A stretch of 64,000 nucleotides of DNA, taken from contig NZ_DASVSF010000110.1 of NCBI RefSeq assembly GCF_036388275.1, positions 1-64,000 of the forward strand. Reading direction: 5' to 3'. Source of the stretch: Longimicrobium sp. GTDB taxonomy: Bacteria; Gemmatimonadota; Gemmatimonadetes; Longimicrobiales; Longimicrobiaceae. Under the pieces are notes generated by a model. That model did no database searches, had not been told where the DNA came from, and saw only the letters and a list, made by a program, of their open reading frames with translations. Shown piece after piece: positions 7,635 to 16,405 of this stretch. A program made the translations under genes and the position numbers. Every line of letters starts with the position of its first letter. Within the stretch, counting starts at the first letter, position 1.

Positions 7635-9262
7635 AGACAGGGATCGTCGTTCCATCCGGCGTTTTCCGGCGCGGAGCCCAGGTCCGGGGCGCCGCGCTGC
7701 TCGCAGTGGCCGTGTTCGCCGTGCCGGCCGCGGGGCAGGGAACCGCGGCGGACTCGGCGCGTCCCGCCGCGGCGGTGCCTTCGGTCGTGCTCTCCGCGGC
7801 GGACACCGTGACCGCGGTGTCGCGGCCGGACCGGCACACGGGGCCGTCTCCCCTCGTGGCCGCAGACCACTGGGCCGTGCGCGCCGCCCGCCGCGCCGAG
7901 GCGCTGGGATGGGCGCGGGACTACCTGCCGGCCCAGGCAGCGGTGCCGCGCCATGCGGTGGCCGACGCCCTGGAGCAGGCCGCGCACGCCGCACCCGCCG
8001 GCGCGCCGCGCGACCTGGCCCGGGGGTGGCTCGGCCGCTTCGTCGAAGAGTTTCCCGAGTACGCCGCCCGGCGCGGCGGCGCATACCGCTCGGGTGCCGC
8101 CGTGCACGCCGAGTACCTGGGCCGCGAGGGGCGGCTGTCGCCCACGATCGGGTATTCACAGGACCGCCAGGACCCCCGCCCGGTGCCCGACCTTCATACC
8201 CCGAGGCTTCGGGGGGAGGCGGGGATGGGGGCGGGCGCGTTCGCCCTGTGGGCCGAAGCCCGCGCGGACCGGCGGGGCGTGGCCCTGCCCCGCTGGGAGG
8301 CACTGGCGGGTGTGGGCGCGTTCTCGCTCTCCGCGGGCAGCCGCGAAGTGGGCTTCGGCCCGGGTGTCGGCGGGGCCGTCGTGCTGTTTCCGGGCGACCC
8401 GCTGCTCCGGGTAGAGGCGCAGACGGCAAGGCCCGTGCGGCTTCCCGGGTTTCTCCGGCACGCGGGGGCCGTGAGCATGCACCTGTTCACCGGCCCCATG
8501 CGCGATCCCGGGCGTCACCCGGACCAGGCGTGGCTGTGGGGCGCGCGCATGGCCGTGCAGCCGCACCCGCGCCTGACGCTGGCGGCCAACCGGTCGTCCA
8601 TCTTCGGCACCGCCGCGGAACCGATTACCGCGTTCCGCGTGGCGCGCATGCTCGCGGGCGTCATCGTGCACGGCGATTTCGAGAACCAGATCGCCTCTTT
8701 CGACGGGCGTTGGCGCCTGCCGACCGACGCGGTGCTTCCCGCCACGGTGTACGCCGAGGTGGGCGCCGACGACGGCGCCGGGGCCTTCGACGAGATGCCC
8801 GGCGTCGTGGCGGGGGTGTTCCTCCCGGCCATCCCCGCGCTTCCGCAACTGGCGCTGGGCGCCGAGTACACGCGCTTCGCCGAGGTCTGCTGCGGCCACG
8901 GGCCCTGGTACTTCAACGCCAGCCAGCGGGGCGGCTGGGCCCGCCTCTCGCGCCCGCTGGGGCACCCCCTGGGAGGGCAGGGGTGGGAGGCGCTGGGCTA
9001 CGCGCAAGCCGAGCTGTTCGATTCCCGGCTGCGCGTGGAGGGCCGCGCATTCAGGCGCGAGCGGTCGGGGGCCGACCTGGCGCGGCGAGGCGGGGCCAAC
9101 CTGTTTGCGCCCCAGCGCGCGGGCCGAAGCACCGGGGCGGCGTTGGACACCGCGCTGCGGCTGGGCCGCGTGGACCTGCGCGCGGGGGGGTATCGCGACG
9201 AGGGCGACGGGTGGCGCGAGCAGTGGTTCCACCTGGGGGCATCCGCGTTCATCCACGAGTGA
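7631..9262 (+). CDS. Wzi-like outer-membrane capsule-assembly protein
   Basis: A 543-residue protein with a Sec signal peptide (basic M-K-T...F-R-R-G-A-Q-V-R, hydrophobic core, probable cleavage after A-A-G near residue 35). After a helical N-terminal region (about 60-140) comes a repetitive beta-rich part with alternating polar and hydrophobic residues, and S-A-G-S-R-E-V-G-F-G-P-G near 233-244, reminiscent of the G-P-rich strand of the Wzi family of surface-polysaccharide attachment barrels. The call is by pattern only. It overlaps the CobA-HemD stop (ATGA) and is followed closely by hemB. Two further Wzi-like genes lie at the right end of the locus. Confidence 0.65.
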   Translation: MKTGIVVPSGVFRRGAQVRGAALLAVAVFAVPAAGQGTAADSARPAAAVPSVVLSAADTVTAVSRPDRHTGPSPLVAADHWAVRAARRAEALGWARDYLPAQAAVPRHAVADALEQAAHAAPAGAPRDLARGWLGRFVEEFPEYAARRGGAYRSGAAVHAEYLGREGRLSPTIGYSQDRQDPRPVPDLHTPRLRGEAGMGAGAFALWAEARADRRGVALPRWEALAGVGAFSLSAGSREVGFGPGVGGAVVLFPGDPLLRVEAQTARPVRLPGFLRHAGAVSMHLFTGPMRDPGRHPDQAWLWGARMAVQPHPRLTLAANRSSIFGTAAEPITAFRVARMLAGVIVHGDFENQIASFDGRWRLPTDAVLPATVYAEVGADDGAGAFDEMPGVVAGVFLPAIPALPQLALGAEYTRFAEVCCGHGPWYFNASQRGGWARLSRPLGHPLGGQGWEALGYAQAELFDSRLRVEGRAFRRERSGADLARRGGANLFAPQRAGRSTGAALDTALRLGRVDLRAGGYRDEGDGWREQWFHLGASAFIHE

Positions 9263-9273
9263 AACAAGTACCG

Positions 9274-10272
9274 ATGCCCAGCCATCCGGCCTATCGCCCC
9301 CGCCGCCTGCGGCGCACCGAGGCGCTTCGCGCCGCCAGCCGCGAAACGTCGGTCGCGCCGGGCGACCTGGTGCTTCCCCTGTTCGCCGTGCACGGCGCGG
9401 GCGTGCGCCGCCCGGTGTCGTCGATGCCGGGGGTGGAGCAGACCTCCCCCGACGAGCTGCTCAGGGACGCCGAAGAGGCGCTGTCGCTGGGGCTGGGGGG
9501 CGTGCTGCTGTTCGGGATTCCCGAACGCAAGGACGACGGTGGAAGCGAGGGGTACGCCGACGACGGCGTGGTGCAGCGCGCCGTGCGGCTGCTGAAGCGC
9601 GAGCTTCCCGAGCTGCTGGTGATCACCGACGTGTGCCTTTGCGAGTACACCAGCCACGGCCACTGCGGCGTGCTTCGGGACGGCGACGTCGACAACGACG
9701 CCACCCTTCCGCTCCTGCAGCGGGTGGCGCTCACCCACGCGGCCGCGGGCGCCGACGTGGTGGCCCCGTCGGACATGATGGATGGGCGCGTGGCCGCGCT
9801 GCGCGGCGCGCTCGACGCGGGCGGGTTCGCCGCCACGGCGATCCTGTCGTACACCGCCAAGTACGCGTCGGCGTTCTACGGCCCCTTTCGCGAGGCGGCC
9901 GAAAGCGCGCCCTCGAGCGGCGACCGCCGCTCGGCGCAGATGGACCCGGGCAACGCCCTGGAGGCGGTGCGCGAAGCGCGCCTGGACGTGGCCGAGGGTG
10001 CCGACATGCTCATGGTGAAGCCCGCGCTGGCGTACCTGGACGTCATCCACCGGGTGAAGGCCGAGACCGGCTACCCCGTGTTCGGCTACCACGTCTCGGG
10101 CGAGTACGCCATGATCGAGGCCGCGGCCCAGCGCGGGTGGATCGACGGGCCCCGCGCGCACGAGGAGGCGCTGACGTGCATCCGGCGCGCCGGCGCCGAC
10201 CGGGTGGTGAGCTACTACGCCCGCCAGTTCGCCCGGTCGCGTGCCGGGCGGCGCCCGGGTGTACGGATCTGA
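9274..10272 (+). CDS. hemB: Delta-aminolevulinic acid dehydratase (porphobilinogen synthase)
   Basis: A 332-residue enzyme that condenses two 5-aminolevulinates to porphobilinogen. It is complete: the zinc-site cysteines in C-L-C-E-Y-T-S-H-G-H-C (C121, C123, C131), the two active-site lysines K196 (S-Y-T-A-K-Y-A-S) and K249 (M-V-K-P-A), and D-P-G-N from residue 224. The cysteine-rich site marks the zinc-dependent type. An in-frame GTG overlapping the upstream stop at 9259 would add five residues. Neither start has a good Shine-Dalgarno sequence, which suggests coupling to the upstream gene. Together with CobA-HemD it gives two separate steps of haem/sirohaem synthesis within a polysaccharide locus. 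Confidence 0.96.
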   Translation: MPSHPAYRPRRLRRTEALRAASRETSVAPGDLVLPLFAVHGAGVRRPVSSMPGVEQTSPDELLRDAEEALSLGLGGVLLFGIPERKDDGGSEGYADDGVVQRAVRLLKRELPELLVITDVCLCEYTSHGHCGVLRDGDVDNDATLPLLQRVALTHAAAGADVVAPSDMMDGRVAALRGALDAGGFAATAILSYTAKYASAFYGPFREAAESAPSSGDRRSAQMDPGNALEAVREARLDVAEGADMLMVKPALAYLDVIHRVKAETGYPVFGYHVSGEYAMIEAAAQRGWIDGPRAHEEALTCIRRAGADRVVSYYARQFARSRAGRRPGVRI

Positions 10273-10478
10273 CGCCCTGAAACGTTCTTGGAGCGGACGG
10301 CCGCGTGTGACCGTCCGGGGGCTTCGCCCGTCAAGCCCGTGACGGGGTCCAGCGGCGTTCCGGCCCGGACTTCGGCCGGGCGTAATTCGTGCACGCACGG
10401 CGCGGAGCACGGTACGCCCGGCCAGCGCGCCGCGGCAGTCGCCGTGTGCCCGCGTGTTCTACTCATGTTCGCGATCCT
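10273..10478. other. Gap after hemB with hairpins
   Basis: A 206-base gap with no gene. It holds CCCGTCA (10327-10333) facing TGACGGG (10340-10346) across six bases, and a GGACGG/CCGTCC pair at 10295-10316. No T-tract follows either. It probably separates the hemB transcript from the next unit. I see no convincing promoter for the downstream gene. Confidence 0.4.
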
Positions 10479-12368
10479 ATGCTTCCCTACGTTCTCGTGC
10501 GGTTTCGCCGGCCGCTCATCGTCGGCCTGCACCTTCTCCTGATTCCCCTGGCGTACCGGTTCGCCTTCGGACTGCGCTTCGACCTTCACGTTCCCGACGC
10601 GGTCGAGCCCATCTTCTGGGCGACGCTCCCGTACCTGGTGGGGGCGCGGCTGGCCTCGTTCCTGGCGTTCGGCCTTTTCCAGGGGTGGTGGCGCCACGTG
10701 GGGATGCGCGACCTGATCGACCTGGTGCGCGCGGTGACGACGAGCTCGGCCCTGCTGCTGGGCCTGCTGTTCCTGACCGACCAGCTGGCGGGCTTTCCGC
10801 GTTCGGTGCTGGTGCTGGACTGGGTGCTGGCCCTGCTGGTGTTCGGCGGCATCCGCTTCCTGGTCAGGGCCGTGCGCGAGCGCCACTTCATCCCCTGGCG
10901 GGCCCAGCGCGGCAAGCGCACCCTGATCGTGGGGGCGGGCAACGCGGCCGAGCGCCTGCTACGCCACTTTCACCGCGACGAGTCCGACGAGATCTACCCG
11001 GTGGGGCTGGTGGACGACGACCCGGGGAAGATGCGCATGCGCATGCACGGGGTGCCGGTGATCGGGACCACGGCCGAGATTCCCCAGCTCATCCGCGACC
11101 GCGGGATCGAACGGGTGGTGATCGCCATCCCGTCGGCCACCCGCGACGAGATGCGGCGCATCGTGCAGCCCTGCATGGACGCCGACGTGGACTTCCAGAT
11201 CGTGCCGTCCATGCGCGAGCTGCTGGACGGCCGCGCGCGCCTGGGCGAGCTGCGGCCGGTGCAGATCGAGGACCTCCTGGGGCGCGACACCGTGGCCCTG
11301 GAGCTGGACGGCGTGCGGGAGGACCTGGAGGGGCGGGTGGTGCTGGTGACCGGCGGGGCGGGCTCCATCGGCTCGGAGCTGGCTCGCCAGGTGGCCGCCA
11401 TGGAGCCGCGCCGGCTCGTGGTGCTGGACCAGGCCGAGACGCCGCTGTACTTCGCCATGCTCGAGCTCGTCCGCGCACACCCGCGCCTGGACATCGTTCC
11501 CGTGGTGGCCGACATCACCAACGAGGGGCGGATGGAGTCGGTGTTCGCCGAGCACCGCCCGGATTGCGTGTTCCACGCGGCCGCCTACAAGCACGTGCCG
11601 CTGATGGAGGACAACGCCGTCGAGGCGGTGAGGAACAACACGCTGGGCACCCTGTGCGTGGCGCAGATGGCCGCCCGCTTCGGCGCCGACAAGTTCGTGC
11701 TGATCTCCACCGACAAGGCGGTGCACCCCTCCAGCGTCATGGGCGCCACCAAGCGCGTGGCCGAGCAGGTGGTGCTCGGCTGGCCCTCGCTGCGCCGCGC
11801 CGGCACCGACTTCCGCGCCGTGCGCTTCGGGAACGTGCTGGGCTCCGACGGAAGCGTGCTTCCCCTGTTCCGGCGCCTGATGGACGCGGGGCAGCCCCTG
11901 ACGGTGACGCACCCCGACGTCACGCGGTACTTCATGACCATCCCCGAGGCGGTGCAGCTGGTGCTGCAGGCCTCGGCGATCCCCGAGGCGGCGGGGCGCA
12001 TCTGCATGCTCGACATGGGCGAGCCGGTGCGCATCGTGGAGCTGGCCGAAAACCTGATCCGGCTTTCGGGGCTGGAGCCGTACCGCGACGTTCCCATCGT
12101 GTTCACCGGGCTTCGTCCCGGCGAAAAGCTGCACGAGGAGCTGATGTCGGAGCACGAGGCCACCATTCCCACGGCACTGGCCAAGATCCGCATCGTGCAG
12201 TCCAACGAGCCCGCCCCCGACACGCTGATGCCGGGGCTCGACAGGCTGGGCGCCGCCGTCGAGGTGGGCAGCGCCGAAGACTGCCTGCTGGGCATCTGCG
12301 CCCTGGTTCCCGAGTGCGTGGCGCCGCTGCGCGAACGCGGGCTGGAAGCCGCGGCGGCCGCGCGGTAG
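10479..12368 (+). CDS. Membrane nucleoside-diphosphate-sugar 4,6-dehydratase (WbpM/PglF/CapD family)
   Basis: A 629-residue protein. About four membrane segments fill residues 10-130. A first Rossmann-like domain follows (G-A-G-N-A-A near 151), then the catalytic SDR domain beginning at G-G-A-G-S-I-G-S-E (about 291). S-T-D-K-A-V-H-P-S-S-V-M-G-A-T-K-R near 407-425 shows Met in place of the usual catalytic Tyr, as is normal in this family, with the Lys kept. Members convert UDP-GlcNAc to the 4-keto-6-deoxy sugar, the first step to bacillosamine, FucNAc or QuiNAc. The EpsN-like aminotransferase and PglD-like acetyltransferase at 52-54 kb fit the bacillosamine route. Confidence 0.9.
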   Translation: MLPYVLVRFRRPLIVGLHLLLIPLAYRFAFGLRFDLHVPDAVEPIFWATLPYLVGARLASFLAFGLFQGWWRHVGMRDLIDLVRAVTTSSALLLGLLFLTDQLAGFPRSVLVLDWVLALLVFGGIRFLVRAVRERHFIPWRAQRGKRTLIVGAGNAAERLLRHFHRDESDEIYPVGLVDDDPGKMRMRMHGVPVIGTTAEIPQLIRDRGIERVVIAIPSATRDEMRRIVQPCMDADVDFQIVPSMRELLDGRARLGELRPVQIEDLLGRDTVALELDGVREDLEGRVVLVTGGAGSIGSELARQVAAMEPRRLVVLDQAETPLYFAMLELVRAHPRLDIVPVVADITNEGRMESVFAEHRPDCVFHAAAYKHVPLMEDNAVEAVRNNTLGTLCVAQMAARFGADKFVLISTDKAVHPSSVMGATKRVAEQVVLGWPSLRRAGTDFRAVRFGNVLGSDGSVLPLFRRLMDAGQPLTVTHPDVTRYFMTIPEAVQLVLQASAIPEAAGRICMLDMGEPVRIVELAENLIRLSGLEPYRDVPIVFTGLRPGEKLHEELMSEHEATIPTALAKIRIVQSNEPAPDTLMPGLDRLGAAVEVGSAEDCLLGICALVPECVAPLRERGLEAAAAAR

Positions 12369-12379
12369 CCGCCCGGCGG

Positions 12380-12409
12380 TTGCGCCGCACGGCCATGTAG
12401 CACTATCTT
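12380..12409 (+). promoter_or_regulatory. Candidate internal promoter
   Basis: TTGCGC (12380-12385), 18 bases, TATCTT (12404-12409), in the 121-base gap after the membrane dehydratase gene. The predicted start is near 12416. The AT-rich patch CTATCTTATAGGTTTA stands out in this GC-rich window. Confidence 0.5.
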
Positions 12410-12489
12410 ATAGGTTTACGGTGCGTACGGAGGCGCGTTTTCCGCGCGCCGGCGACGGGCGGGTCCGCGTTTGATCGAAGGGTGGTACC

Positions 12490-13884
12490 ATGAGCGCCAG
12501 GCTGGACGATTTTCTTTCCCGCACCGAGTCGCGCGACGCGGTCGTGGGGATCATCGGGTTGGGATACGTGGGGCTGCCGCTGGCCGTCGAGGTGGCGCGC
12601 AGCGGGTTCCGCGCACTGGGCTTCGACATCTCCGAGCGGGTGGTGGGGGGCGTGGCCGGCGGGCGCAGCCACGTACAGGACGTTTCCAGCGAGGTGCTGG
12701 GCGCGTTCGTGGGCGAGGGGCTGCTTTCGGCCACGACCGACTTTTCGCGGCTCGCCGAGTGCGACGCCATCTGCATCTGCGTGCCCACGCCGCTGAACAA
12801 GATCAAGGACCCGGACCTGTCGTTCGTGGTCAATGCGTCGGAGGGCATCGCCCGCACGCTGCGGCCGGGCCAGCTGGTGATCCTGGAAAGCACCACGTTT
12901 CCGGGCACCACCCGTGACGTGGTGCTGCCCATCCTGGAAGAGGGCGGCCTGAAGGCGGGCGAGGACTTCTTCGTCTGCTTCAGCCCCGAGCGGGTGGATC
13001 CCGGCAACCCGGTGTGGCACACGCGCAACACGCCCAAGGTCATCGGCGGGGTCACGGCCGCGTGCCTGCAGGCGGGCGAGGCGCTGTACGGGCGGGTGTT
13101 CGATACGCTGGTGCCGGTGCAGAGCGCCGAGGCGGCCGAGCTGGTGAAGGTGTACGAGAACACCTTCCGCATGATCAACATCGCGCTGGCCAACGAGCTG
13201 GCGCAGGCGTGCGAGAAGCTGCGGGTGGACGTCTGGGACGTGATCGAGGCGGCGGCCACCAAGCCGTTCGGCTTCATGAAGTTCACGCCGGGCCCGGGGC
13301 TGGGCGGGCACTGCATTCCGCTGGACCCGCACTACCTGTCGTGGAAGATGCGGACGCTGGAGTTCCGGACGCGGATGATCGAGCTGGCCAGCGAGATCAA
13401 CGGCGAGATGCCGGCGTTCGTGGTGGGCAAGGTGGCCGACGCGCTGAACGACGAGAGCAAGGCGGTGCGCGGCAGCGACGTGCTGGTGCTGGGCGTGGCG
13501 TACAAGAAGAACATCGACGACCTGCGCGAAAGCCCGGCGCTCGACATCATGCGGCTGCTGCAGGACAAGGGGGCGCGGGTCAGCTTCCACGACCCGTTCT
13601 GCGACGCCATCCACGACGACGGCCACACCCCGCTGAAGGGGCTGCCCCTGGAGAGCCAGGAGCTCACGGAGGAGCGGCTGGCCGCGGCCGACGTGGTCGT
13701 GGTGGTGACGGACCACACCGCCGTCGACTACGCACGGGTGGCGGAGCACGCGCGCCTGGTGGTGGACACCCGTGGGGTGATGAGGCGGCACCCGGGCGCC
13801 GCCCGCGTGGTGGGGCTGTCGGGCGTGGCCACTCCGCCCCCCGCGGCGCTGCACGCCCTGGCGGGGCTGACCGTCGTAGGCTGA
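12490..13884 (+). CDS. UDP-N-acetyl-sugar 6-dehydrogenase (WecC/WbpA family)
   Basis: A 464-residue nucleotide-sugar dehydrogenase that oxidises C6 of a UDP-HexNAc to the uronate in two NAD-dependent steps. It has G-L-G-Y-V-G-L-P (23-30), the V-K-V-Y-E-N-T-F-R-M-I-N catalytic helix near 218-230, the G-P-G-L-G-G-H-C-I-P motif with nucleophile Cys275, and A-Y-K-K-N-I-D-D-L-R-E-S-P near 337. These features place it with UDP-ManNAc/UDP-GlcNAc dehydrogenases rather than Ugd. UDP-ManNAc from the WecB-type epimerase at 34341 is a natural substrate, giving UDP-ManNAcA. UDP-GlcNAc or UDP-GalNAc are alternatives. It begins a unit behind a candidate promoter. Confidence 0.88.
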   Translation: MSARLDDFLSRTESRDAVVGIIGLGYVGLPLAVEVARSGFRALGFDISERVVGGVAGGRSHVQDVSSEVLGAFVGEGLLSATTDFSRLAECDAICICVPTPLNKIKDPDLSFVVNASEGIARTLRPGQLVILESTTFPGTTRDVVLPILEEGGLKAGEDFFVCFSPERVDPGNPVWHTRNTPKVIGGVTAACLQAGEALYGRVFDTLVPVQSAEAAELVKVYENTFRMINIALANELAQACEKLRVDVWDVIEAAATKPFGFMKFTPGPGLGGHCIPLDPHYLSWKMRTLEFRTRMIELASEINGEMPAFVVGKVADALNDESKAVRGSDVLVLGVAYKKNIDDLRESPALDIMRLLQDKGARVSFHDPFCDAIHDDGHTPLKGLPLESQELTEERLAAADVVVVVTDHTAVDYARVAEHARLVVDTRGVMRRHPGAARVVGLSGVATPPPAALHALAGLTVVG

Positions 13885-13900
13885 TCCGCTTCGCCGCCGA

Positions 13901-13934
13901 CGCGGCCGGCCGGCGAAAACGCCGGCCGGCCGCG
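13901..13934. terminator. Perfect 14-bp hairpin
   Basis: CGCGGCCGGCCGGC and its exact complement flank the loop GAAAAC between two dehydrogenase genes. No T-tract follows, so it may attenuate or process the transcript rather than end it. A TATCTG at 13954-13959 lies just after it. Confidence 0.5.
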
Positions 13935-13984
13935 TCCGTGCAGCGGGGCGGCGTATCTGAAAACCTTCCGAGGAGACGCTCTTC

Positions 13985-15358
13985 GTGCGTATCACAGTGG
14001 TGGGAACGGGGTATGTGGGGCTGGTGGTGGGGGTGTGCCTTGCCGAAACCGGCAACGACGTGGTGTGTGCCGACGTGGACGCGGGCAAGATCGGCCGCCT
14101 GAACGCCGGCGAGATCCCCATCTACGAGCCCGGCCTGGAGCCGATGGTGGAGCGCAACCTGCGCGAGGGGCGCATCTCGTTCACCACCGAGGTGGCATCC
14201 GCCGTGGGGGGTGCCGAGATCGTCTTCATCGCGGTCGGCACCCCTCCGGGCGAGGACGGCTCGGCCGACCTGCAGCACGTGCTGGCCGTGGCCGACACCA
14301 TCGGGCGCAACATGCCCGATGACGGCCCCGAGAAGATCGTCATCACCAAGAGCACCGTTCCGGTGGGGACGGCCGCCAAGGTGCGCGCGGCCATCGCCCG
14401 CCACACCGGCCGGCGCGTGCACGTCTGCTCCAACCCCGAGTTCCTCAAGGAGGGCGCGGCGGTCCTGGACTTCATGAAGCCCGACCGCGTGGTGGTGGGG
14501 GTGGACTCTGAGTACGCCCGCGAAAAGCTGGGCGAGCTGTACTCGCCGTTCGTGCGCACCGGCAATCCCATCCTGTTCATGGACATCGCCAGCGCCGAGA
14601 TCACCAAGTATGCGGCCAACGCCATGCTGGCCACGCGCATCTCGTTCATGAACATGATCGCGGGGCTGTGCGAGGCCGTGGGCGCCGACGTGTCGCACGT
14701 GCGGCAGGGCATCGGCACCGACGAGCGCATCGGTCCCGGGTTCCTGTTCGCGGGGATCGGGTACGGCGGCAGCTGCTTTCCCAAGGACGTCAAGGCGCTG
14801 GTGCACACCCTTCGCGAATCGGGGGTCGATGGCTCGATCCTCGACGGGGTCGAGAAGGTGAACGAGGCGCAGAAGCGGCTGCTGCTGGACCGCGTGGTGG
14901 AGCGGTACGGCGCCGACCTGGCGGGGCGCACCTTCGCGGTGTGGGGGCTTTCGTTCAAGCCCGAGACCGACGACATGCGCGAGGCACCCTCGCTCACGGT
15001 GGTTCGTGGCCTGGTGGAGCGCGGCGCGCGGGTGCTTGCCCACGACCCCGAAGCGGAGCACGAGGCCCAGCGCTACTTCGCCGACCTGCTGGAAACCGGC
15101 GAGCTGGTCCTGCGCGAGCACAACTACGACTGCCTGGAGGGCGCCGACGCGCTGCTGGTGCTGACGGAGTGGTCCCCGTACCGCAACCCCGACTTCCCGC
15201 GGGTGCAGGCGCTCCTGGGTGAGCCGGTGATCTTCGACGGGCGCAACCTGTGGGACCCGGAGCGCATGCGGGACCTGGGCTTCGAGTACGTGTCCGTGGG
15301 CCGCGTCGCGGTGGCCGCCGCCCAGCCGGGGCGCGCCCTGGCCGCCGCGGGAGCCTGA
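13985..15358 (+). CDS. ugd: UDP-glucose 6-dehydrogenase
   Basis: A 457-residue enzyme that oxidises UDP-glucose to UDP-glucuronate. It starts at GTG with AGGAG nine bases upstream. Motifs are G-T-G-Y-V-G-L (7-13), T-K-S-T-V-P-V-G-T near 120, N-P-E-F-L-K-E-G near 150, and G-Y-G-G-S-C-F-P-K-D with nucleophile Cys264. W-G-L-S-F-K-P-E-T-D-D-M-R-E-A-P is the usual Ugd C-terminal signature. The UDP-glucuronate decarboxylase begins four bases after its stop, and a UDP-glucuronate 4-epimerase lies at 55999, so its product probably feeds both UDP-xylose and UDP-galacturonate. Confidence 0.95.
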   Translation: MRITVVGTGYVGLVVGVCLAETGNDVVCADVDAGKIGRLNAGEIPIYEPGLEPMVERNLREGRISFTTEVASAVGGAEIVFIAVGTPPGEDGSADLQHVLAVADTIGRNMPDDGPEKIVITKSTVPVGTAAKVRAAIARHTGRRVHVCSNPEFLKEGAAVLDFMKPDRVVVGVDSEYAREKLGELYSPFVRTGNPILFMDIASAEITKYAANAMLATRISFMNMIAGLCEAVGADVSHVRQGIGTDERIGPGFLFAGIGYGGSCFPKDVKALVHTLRESGVDGSILDGVEKVNEAQKRLLLDRVVERYGADLAGRTFAVWGLSFKPETDDMREAPSLTVVRGLVERGARVLAHDPEAEHEAQRYFADLLETGELVLREHNYDCLEGADALLVLTEWSPYRNPDFPRVQALLGEPVIFDGRNLWDPERMRDLGFEYVSVGRVAVAAAQPGRALAAAGA

Positions 15359-15361
15359 GGC

Positions 15362-16351
15362 ATGCGCGTTCTCATCACCGGGGCCGCGGGGTTCCTGGGT
15401 TCGCACCTGTGCGACCGGTTCCTGGCCGAGGGCTACGAGGTGGTCGGGATGGACAACTTCATCACCGGCCATCCCGACAACGTGGCGCACCTGATGGGGC
15501 GGCCGGACTTCCGGTTCATCCAGCACGACGTCACCAACTACATCTACGTTGAGGGCCCGCTGGACGGGGTGCTCCACTTTGCCTCGCCGGCCAGCCCGGT
15601 GGACTACCTGGAGCAGCCCATCCCCACCCTGAAGGTGGGGTCGCTGGGCACCCACAAGGCGCTGGGGCTGGCCAAGGCCAAGGGCGCCCGCTTCCTGCTT
15701 GCGTCGACGAGCGAGGTGTACGGGGATCCCCAGGTGCACCCCCAGCCGGAAAGCTACTGGGGCCACGTGAACCCGGTGGGCCCGCGGGGCGTGTACGACG
15801 AGGCCAAGCGCTTCGCCGAGGCGATGACCATGGCGTACCACCGCTACCACGGGATGCAGACGCGCATCGTGCGCATCTTCAACACGTACGGTCCGCGGAT
15901 GAGGCCCGGCGACGGGCGGGTGGTCTCGAACTTCATCGTGCAGGCGCTGCGGGGCGATCCGATCTCCATCTATGGTGACGGATCGCAGACACGATCGTTT
16001 ACCTACGTGGACGACCTGGTGGACGGGATCTACCGGCTGTTCCACTCGGACCGGGTGGAGCCGACCAACATCGGCAACCCCAACGAGTTCACCGTCCTCG
16101 AGCTGGCCGAGCGGGTGCTGGCCCAGACGGAAAGCTCCTCGGCGCTGGACCGCCTTCCGCTGCCGGAGGACGACCCCAAGGTCCGGCAGCCGGACATCAC
16201 CATCGCCCGCGCCGTCCTGGGATGGGAGCCGCGGGTGGAGCTGGAAGAAGGGCTGCAGCGCACCATCCCGCACTTCCGGCGGCTGGTGGAAGGCCACGAC
16301 GCCGGCGCGCGCACCCTGGCCGGGGCGGCCGATGCCGCCGCGCCTGTTTGA
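15362..16351 (+). CDS. uxs: UDP-glucuronate decarboxylase (UDP-xylose synthase)
   Basis: A 329-residue SDR with G-A-A-G-F-L-G (7-13), H-F-A-S-P-A-S-P, S-T-S-E-V-Y-G-D-P, Y145-D-E-A-K149 and R-I-F-N-T-Y-G-P-R-M. The A-S-P-A-S-P and Y-D-E-A-K-R-F-A-E blocks are diagnostic of UXS, which converts UDP-GlcA to UDP-xylose with enzyme-bound NAD. It lies four bases after ugd, so substrate producer and consumer are paired. The single-domain length distinguishes it from the larger ArnA-type decarboxylases. Xylose, or a 4-keto-pentose made from it, is therefore a likely constituent of a polymer from this locus. Confidence 0.93.
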   Translation: MRVLITGAAGFLGSHLCDRFLAEGYEVVGMDNFITGHPDNVAHLMGRPDFRFIQHDVTNYIYVEGPLDGVLHFASPASPVDYLEQPIPTLKVGSLGTHKALGLAKAKGARFLLASTSEVYGDPQVHPQPESYWGHVNPVGPRGVYDEAKRFAEAMTMAYHRYHGMQTRIVRIFNTYGPRMRPGDGRVVSNFIVQALRGDPISIYGDGSQTRSFTYVDDLVDGIYRLFHSDRVEPTNIGNPNEFTVLELAERVLAQTESSSALDRLPLPEDDPKVRQPDITIARAVLGWEPRVELEEGLQRTIPHFRRLVEGHDAGARTLAGAADAAAPV

Positions 16352-16405
16352 GCCGAGATTTCCGCCCCGCTGCATCGGGGTGCCCGACGAGATGAGAAGA
16401 ACTTC

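Noticed and set aside
13931..13959. Promoter before ugd (TATCTG at 13954)
   Set aside because: No -35 box, and the G at the last -10 position is unlike the other sites.
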